A stretch of 64,000 nt of DNA from Mesorhabditis belari (taxonomy: Eukaryota; Nematoda; Chromadorea; Rhabditida; Rhabditidae). The notes beneath the pieces were generated by a model, which was given only the letters and a program-made list of their open reading frames with translations, made no database searches and was not told the DNA's origin. The first letter of the stretch is position 1. Every line of letters starts with the position of its first letter. The stretch covers positions 124,001 through 188,000 of the forward strand of contig CAUEEP010000732.1 of NCBI GenBank assembly GCA_958450365.1, given 5' to 3'. Below are positions 57,749-64,000 of this stretch, one piece after another. The position numbers were made by a program, and so were the translations under genes.

Positions 57749-58760
57749 GAAACTTAATATTGCTCGATAGCTGTAGATCTTTGTGATTAGTTTTATTTTT
57801 GATTGCAGTATTTTTAGAATAGCTCTTTTTCCTCTTGTCCCTACTAATTGTAAGGTGAGCTTAATTTGATTGATTTGCTTTCAAAAGCTTGCTTTTCAAT
57901 GCACCTTTCTCCACTCATCTCAGTTTTGTGATGAAATTTTCTCATTTTCTGCTTTCGCAATGATCTTTCAAAGCCTCAAAGATTGCCATTCCGCAAAGTG
58001 TCACTGAAATTTTCTCATTCTGGTCCGTTTTGTGCCTTTCTTGTATTGCTTTCGGGTTTAGGAATAAATGTAGGACGAATTTTGAAGTCAAAACATGAAT
58101 CTATTACAGTAAATCCATAAATTAAGGGGAAAAATGATCAAAAAACCTTATGAATGTAACGTGTTTCTTTCCTCCTGCAATTTTTCAATTGCCTCGAAAA
58201 TGGCTTTGAAGTTTCAAGTTAATTATTGTATAAGCTAAGCTTAGCCAACTCAACTACATAGTCGTAGATTGCCGAAGTTGTTGTAATGATTGACGTGACT
58301 GTTAGTGATTTCAAGTATCGAACTACCGAAATCCTTTGTCTGTTGTTCATCTCCATCCACGGCTCTTGTTTCTTTCACTTTAGCTGGATGTCTTGTTGTA
58401 CTTGATCTTCATCAAATCTCCTCAAAACTATCAAAAAAATTTCCAATACCTCCAAAAAATCTCTTTTCACATTTTCTTGTCAAATTTTTGTGCATTCAGT
58501 GCCTTGTTGAGGATAAACTCATTTTGTGAATGTTTGAGAATAAAGTTTTCTTTCGAAAAAAGACGCAAGGAATCCAAAAGGATGAACCCAAAAAGAGGCA
58601 AATCACATAAATAGGAAATAGGGGACAAAATGGACAAAATGGGCAAATCAATGACCAATTCAGAAGATTCTTCGAGTCATAACCGAACAACCATTTAGAT
58701 TTAGAACAGACAAAGAAGGAATCGAATAAGAGAAAAAACCGACAGATAGATTCGGCATCA
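57749..58760. other. Intergenic, nothing recognised
   Basis: AT-rich sequence between convergent genes. Open frames here lack splice context or similarity. No RNA gene or element boundary was found. Confidence 0.5.
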
Positions 58761-58769
58761 AAAAATCCG

Positions 58770-60800
58770 ACTAAACAGAAGCTCTCTGTCAGGAACAAGT
58801 GAGGAACAGCTTGGACGGCTGAGTTTTGCTGATAGGTAACGGTTTGAGCTTTTCGGCTGTATCCCGGATCTTTCATTATGTGCACTCGCACAAAACAGCC
58901 TTCCTGTTGGGTGAGGCTTGGTTCCGGTGTCTCGGCGAGAGTCCACACGAACTAAACCTCGAAATGTTTTGTGAATTGATCCGAGAATGCCCACATTAGC
59001 CAGATTTGCACCATAGATCGTCTTGTTGGGCCGTATTTTCGGACCATCTGCACTCCAGATGATCCTGTAATGAGAAATTTTGAACCGACTCGTTCATTGT
59101 GATCACCGGCAGTTAACTGTTGGATGGTCGGAGCCTTACGGAGTTCAAGGAACCATCAAAGTTATACTTTTTATGTGAAAATCAGATTTGTAAATCTTTT
59201 AGTATTTCAGCTAATAAATTTAACAAAATTGTCCTTTATATTCACTGCAGTTGACCAATTTCTGTCAAAAACAAAGCTGAAAAAACCATTCTGAGCAGCA
59301 GGGGAGTCCAACCAACAGCCCTCTCTCCAGCGCCAGATCGACGCCTTAGACCACTCGGAGCTTCAGTAATTCGGCTTTTTACAAAAAACGGTCTCACTAA
59401 CCCCAAAACTAATTCGATTTTTGGAAATTAGATAAAATTTTACACGTATAGCCAATTTTTCAGCCGAATCGGTGGAGCCGTTCTTTCTAAAATCACATAA
59501 AAGACATACTCTCTCTTATAATCAGCAAGATATCTCACTTTTCGTGCTCCAAATTGCCCCCATCCGTTGATTTGAAATTGATGACAAGCCGTCCACTGAG
59601 TATCTCGACAAATTCCAACGTGAGAACAACAGGCCAAGCACCTAGGGAGATTATTGAGTGAACGGGTTTTACCTTTTCGCATAAAATTCAAGCCATTTCA
59701 TATTAAAGGTCAAGGATGCTCAAAGATAATCAACTAATCAGAATCAGAACGATCACCTCGCTCAAATCTGTAAGTCTCTCGACTCTGATTGAGCCAATTT
59801 CTTGTCGATCTTGCTGTGGTGATGATAGTCGACCGCGGCAAGTTGCAACAATGAGCACTGGTGCTGTGAAATCTCACCACAATGCAGTTCTTGTTGCAGC
59901 TCATAATTCTCGGCCATTTCGTCGCCGAATTGGTGAAACCCCTGTGTGGCTACGGCGACTGTTCCTTGACAACTCTCATGCTGTCGGATGAAGCCTATCA
60001 ATGGGAATTGTCACCAGTAAACGTTCCAAAAAACTCTACCATCAGGGGCATTGTACGACTTGACGGATAGGCTGGGCGCACATCCGACCGGCACGAGAAC
60101 ACTGTAGACCTTGGCCTCGAGGGGCTGTGGAACGAATGGCTGATCGTCGCTAGAAGTTATTGTTGAAGCATTTTTGCTTTCTGATAGTATTACATTGAGT
60201 TCGAATTCTTGATAACACTTCACAAGGTTTTACTTTTAGAAATAACTAATGTATCAAATCATCTACGGTTTTTACCAATGAGAAGATCGATTGATTTTCT
60301 AAAAGTAATTTTTGAGTTAATCTTGGAAAAGTAGAAGAGTAGATCTTTGGTTTGAAAGGCTTGAGAAAGAGGTTGAAGGAGCCACAATTAGGCCAATTGA
60401 AGACGAATAAATTCAAAGAACCAAATACAATGATGACCTGAAAGTGAGCAAATGTCGATCCGAATATGTGCCATTGTATGGTGGGGGCCCGATTATGAAG
60501 TCGTATCGACACGCCGAGTCACCGCGTTTCTGCAACAAACAAAAATGGAACTTGGAGAAACAAATTGGGTTTCAGGGAAAATTTGGCGAAAGATGCAGAA
60601 AGCGCAAACCCAATTGAGCTCCTCGAGTGTGTTGACCGCTCCTTCGTATCGCAACAGGACGAAAGTCGCCCAAAGTGGCGATTTGTGACCTCCGTCTAAT
60701 CGGTAGCTCATCCAAGTCTCGAGTCCCTCTTCATAATCGACTGTTCCGGGTTCGCTCATAAAGTTGGGAGCGGCCAAGAAGAATAACGTCGAGTCTGATA
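58770..60800 (-). CDS. Extracellular-type protein(s), unassigned
   Basis: Minus-strand exons: FLAAPNFMSEPGTVDYEEGL through LWATFVLLRYEGAVNTLEEL (about 60,800-60,620). A splice then leads to KRGDSACRYDFIIGPPPYNG and TYSDRHLLTF (about 60,550-60,440). Further exons contain SVLVPVGCAPSLSVKSYNAP, GFIRQHESCQGTVAVATQG, CCSHVGICRDTQWTACHQF and, near 58,780-59,060, IIWSADGPKIRPNKTIYGA. Scattered cysteines and the CRYDF.IGPPP.NG stretch suggest an extracellular, CUB-like protein, but I cannot confirm the domain. Start and stop were not fixed, and one frame change is needed near 58,940. It may comprise more than one gene. Confidence 0.4.
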
Positions 60801-61282
60801 GGGATTATTTTTTTTGTTTCTGTTAAAGCATGTTGTTTACTAAATGCTACGTTGTTACTAAATACTATTCGATTGTTACTAAGTATTAAATACTGCTTAC
60901 TACGTTGTTTACTAAATAAGATAGCATCCTACTATCTTTCAAACACTCTTTCAAACATTTAAACCATTTTAAAGTGACAAAAATCTTTAACACTCACTAG
61001 GAAGTAGAGTGTGTTTCCTGCGAGTAAATAATCACTCGAGTCAAATTTGCATGAGTAATTCTTACTCGATTAATCGACGCTTTTTTTTGTCGAGTAACTA
61101 CGAGTAATCTAAGATCTTGACATGTCGAGTAAATGGAAATCTTCTAAATTAGAAGGCAATTTGTCACCAATTCAGGTAAACGACTGGATATCTTTTAGAG
61201 GAATCATATACAAGTCGTCGTTCGTTATGGTTTTCGCCAATTTTTTTGACGAGGCCTCCATGCCATCCATGAAGAGTGGATG

Positions 61283-61371
61283 CGTGGGTGGCCGAGGGAA
61301 TAGTGCTCTTGGTTAGGTTACTGGGTCCTTTTTTGCTCTGGTTCGATGGTTCGATTCCCCTCATGTCAAAC
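61283..61371 (+). other. tRNA-like sequence (pseudogene)
   Basis: GGTGGCCGAGGGAATAGTGC matches a class-II tRNA D-arm/A-box and GGTTCGATTCCC matches a B-box, about 45 bp further on, as in Leu/Ser tRNAs with a long variable arm. The acceptor strands do not pair well, so a decayed tRNA or tRNA-derived repeat is favoured over a working gene. Confidence 0.5.
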
Positions 61372-61639
61372 ATTTTTGCTTTTCCTTTTTCTATTAACAA
61401 CTTTTTATGGCATTCCATTGTTTTAAGCATTTCAATGATAAGCAATTGACAAAAACTAAAAGCAGCTTCGAACTCAGTGTTGCCGATTCTATAAGATGGG
61501 TTTTTGTTCTAAAAAAAGCCACAGAGAGTGCTTGCCTTTCCCTAATCAGCCCAGAAAATCATTTATAGCAAGGCGAAGTCAGCAAGCCCTTACACTCTGA
61601 CTCACCGGTAAAGAGATTACCTTAATACCTATATCAGCA

Positions 61640-63505
61640 GTATATAGAAGCGATTCGTATGGGGTAAAACGGATAAACATGAAAACGTTTTCATACATTC
61701 GTTTTCATACAAACCATCGATCCATTCGACGATTCGAAAGGCGAAAATCGAATTGACGAGCCGCTCCGGATGCTCGTAGATTCGCATTATCACGCTTGAG
61801 TTGGCAATGAGAAATTGGCAATTCTGACGAAATCCTCCCGTTTTCGGATCCTTGCTGAACGCCAATTTGTCAAGCCATGAAAAACAGAACGCAGAGCGCT
61901 CAAAGATCATTTCACCCAAATCTACTGCTCATTTTGCAACGAATTACCTCCAAGTACAATTCTTCAAATCGAATTGCCGATTGTTCAACATAATAGCCGT
62001 CTTATTTTGGCATCCATCAGTTAGCTGAAGGGATTTTTCTGTTTTCTTCCCATTCACTTACACTAATTATCGTTTCACAGTATTCCAAAACGTCGACAAT
62101 AAATGAACAACCGAAGCATTCGTCAGCATCAATGCATAGTGGCATATGCCGAAGGTCGTTAGCTGAATACAGAGGGAAATGAATGGAAAATATCATTTCC
62201 CTCACTTTGTAACGCTTTCCCCGACAATACAAGCACCGGATCGCCTTTTTTGTAATGAAACGTCATATTTTCCCAGCATTGCAACTCTTTATATTCGATG
62301 TTGGAGGACTCGATCGTGAGCACAAATCCCTTTATGGGAGCCTCTCTATCATAGGTGGTGAAAGTAGCCTGTAAATTAGATACAGTCGTCGAAGAATGTT
62401 TTTAGCCGGTCAATGTTTTCTCATTTTTCTCCCGTTAGATCGAATTCAAATAAATCGATCCTAATTAGTTTTTGATAGTATTAGATTGTTACATAAATCT
62501 TGAGGCTTTGTTTGAAAGTTTTGTTTAGAAATGAATATTCACCCAATCGACTTGCGGTTTTCCCTATATTCATTTCTAAAGAAACTTTGAAACAGCCCCA
62601 GGCCCCAAGACTTTGAGACCCAAGACTTAACAACCTAATATTTTGTAAGAGCTTTAAGGTGATATTCTTAGATTTTTGATGTCGCTCTAAATAGAAATTT
62701 TCAAGCTACATTTTCATAAGATGATAAAGTCCTTTTTCTTAGATTTTGTGGAAGGCCTCAAAATTGGCAGTAGCCTTTCATTTTCAACACAACAAAATGA
62801 ATAAATAAGTAATAGACGACCAAATGGCATTATAATCGTTTTCTATGAGATCCATTCATTCTTGAAATACAGATTTTCAAAAATCATTCTCAAATATGTT
62901 TTTTCGTCATAAAACTCTTAGTTCAAAGGATATCGAAGAACTAAATAATTCCGTATAAAGAAGCTTTGAAAATGCTACATAAAACGATTTGTGGCCAATA
63001 TATTTGGATGTGATCGATAGAGCAAGTGAACACTGACCGGCCAACACTTTTTTTTGACGACTATATATTTCCAAACGCTGGCTGAAATGAAAAGATATTC
63101 TATATTTCAGTCTGTTTGAATTCAAATTGATTAAAGATTCTAGATTCTTGCCTGAACACATGATCCTGCGATATATAATGGCTGGTCGGGATCGGCCTTG
63201 AGGATTCTTCAAAGACAAACGAGGTTCTTTCAGATGATCAGTAAAATTTCTTACATGCTGTCGTTGATGAGATTCCATTGGGCCACAGGGCAAGTACATT
63301 GGGTTATCATGTCATTATCATTTAGAAAGTGAGTGAATTTTGCGCCTTGAATCTCAAGCCATCCGCCCTCGAGTTGGAGCACGGTGACCTTGTTGTACAA
63401 ATAGTCGAAGTTGAGCTGAAATTCGGGTCTAACCTGCGATGTATATGTTACGTTCGAAGTCGAATTGGACGCTAGTTCGGCGTCGTACGTAACAATAGCG
63501 CTCAA
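61640..63505 (-). CDS. Secreted/glycoprotein-like multi-exon gene, unassigned
   Basis: Minus-strand exons: an N-glycosylation-rich start region (NSTSNVTYTSQ) then LNFDYLYNKVTVLQLEGGWL and IQGAKFTHFL (63,505-63,300). A phase-consistent splice leads to WNLINDS / IILKADPDQPLYIAGSCVQ (about 63,270-63,150). Next come ATFTTYDREAPIKGFVLTIE and LQCWENMTFHYKKGDPVLVL (about 62,370-62,200), a Cys-rich piece CIDADECFGCSFIVDVLEYC (about 62,130-62,060), and RIYEHPERLVNSIFAFRIVE (about 61,800-61,720). The cysteines and Asn-X-Thr sites point to an extracellular protein. Ends were not fixed and the family is not recognised. Its position beside the similar-looking 58.8-60.8 kb gene suggests a local family. Confidence 0.45.
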
Positions 63506-63597
63506 AATGATTTAGACGGTGGCATTTTTTATTTCGCTTTTTGAGCTATCGACTTACACTCAAAATTAAAGTTGTACCTTGATCAGTTTCTAATATT
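63490..63597. mobile_element. Truncated copy of the 10.9-kb MITE
   Basis: AGCGCTCAAAATGATTTAGA, ATCGACTTACACTCAAAATT and GTACCTTGATCAGTTTCTAA repeat the left arm of the element at 10931-11360, then stop exactly where TTAGGTTGATG begins. Confidence 0.8.
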
Positions 63598-63690
63598 AGG
63601 TTGATGCATAAGTCTTTTTGTTCCTTTTCGTCTGCCGTTTCAAGCCAACAAATGCACCAATTAAACTACGGTTGATTTCATTAGAAAAAC
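63598..63690. mobile_element. Mariner fragment inserted in a MITE
   Basis: Begins TTAGGTTGATGCATAAGTCT and continues through CCAACAAATGCACCAATTAA, the same family as the pieces at 4522-4757 and 53850-53923. The preceding TA and the truncated MITE arm show insertion at a TA. The right end was not identified within the window. Confidence 0.7.
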
Positions 63691-64000
63691 CAATTATTTT
63701 TCTGCAAAATAACATTAAAACGGGTTTAACAATAACATTAAAACGGTTTCCGTTAAATTTCGGCAATTGTACATTATTGGACTTTCGTGATGCACAGAAT
63801 ACCGAGCTTTAAGGGGCTACGAGTAATGTGCAGCTACATATCGGGCTCGGGTTGTCCCGACTCTGAACTTTCTATTTCTGAACATACGCTAGCCTTAAAC
63901 TCTGCAAATTCCCCCACCCGACGCTGATTTCCTCTCAACTCTGAGCATTAATTGTTGCCACTTTCAAGGATTTGAAGATGGAAAAAGAAGTAAAAGTTGA

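Noticed and set aside
61283..61371. Functional tRNA-Leu or tRNA-Ser
   Set aside because: The D-arm and T-arm look right, but the acceptor strands do not match and the anticodon arm is unclear.
1..64000. CRISPR array or bacterial operon
   Set aside because: The tandem repeats here lack unique spacers, and the splice-interrupted genes and Tc1/mariner elements are those of an animal.

Overview
The window comes from a nematode nuclear genome, most likely a rhabditid relative of Caenorhabditis. The base composition is AT-rich. Genes are split by many short GT..AG introns, some only 30-45 bp. The gene families fit a nematode: a serpentine receptor, C-type lectins, a CAP/SCP protein, expanded divergent kinases, Tc1/Tc3/mariner elements, and acceptor-like sites just upstream of start codons that suggest splice-leader use. 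Species cannot be fixed from sequence alone. Exon chains below were built by eye from splice sites and reading phase. A one-base frame error inside a well-conserved RasGEF exon (near 1,360) suggests the assembly carries single-base indels, so some 'broken' genes may be intact in life.

Layout. 1-14.75 kb: minus-strand exons of one very long gene or two adjacent ones. They encode ankyrin repeats and Ser/Pro-rich stretches, then FERM-like, RasGEF and PH-like regions resembling the N-terminal half of phospholipase C-epsilon, running off the left edge. 14.75-21.4 kb: gene-poor and transposon-rich, with a tRNA-like inverted repeat, a possible Helitron end, and a LINE reverse transcriptase broken by a DNA transposon. 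21.5-28.7 kb: minus-strand exons of two protein-kinase domains that can be spliced into one tandem-kinase protein; the introns hold a Tc3-like element, a hAT-like MITE and a mariner-like MITE. 29.0-33.1 kb: a nine-exon F-box/FBA gene on the plus strand, with nested inverted-repeat elements in intron 4. 33.1-34.1 kb: a long inverted repeat whose arms each carry a tRNA-like sequence. 34.2-37.4 kb: a frame-broken kinase paralogue. 37.9-40.3 kb: minus-strand secreted proteins (Thr-rich and C-type lectin). 41-43.5 kb: transposons, including a nearly complete DD37D mariner. 43.9-45.9 kb: a CAP/SCP secreted protein. 46.9-49.9 kb: an intact kinase fused to a roughly 500-residue C-terminal region of unknown family. 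50.1-57.7 kb: small genes, a four-helix membrane protein and a serpentine receptor. 58.7-63.5 kb: minus-strand, apparently extracellular proteins not assigned to a family.

The most interesting feature is a local kinase family at three loci (21.5-28.7, 34.2-37.4 and 46.9-49.9 kb). All share a tail motif close to RPIGFD after the kinase domain. Two loci carry the same large unrecognised C-terminal region, and one appears to be a dual-kinase gene. A 53-bp exon piece of the 34-kb copy recurs exactly, inverted, in the neighbouring Thr-rich secreted gene.
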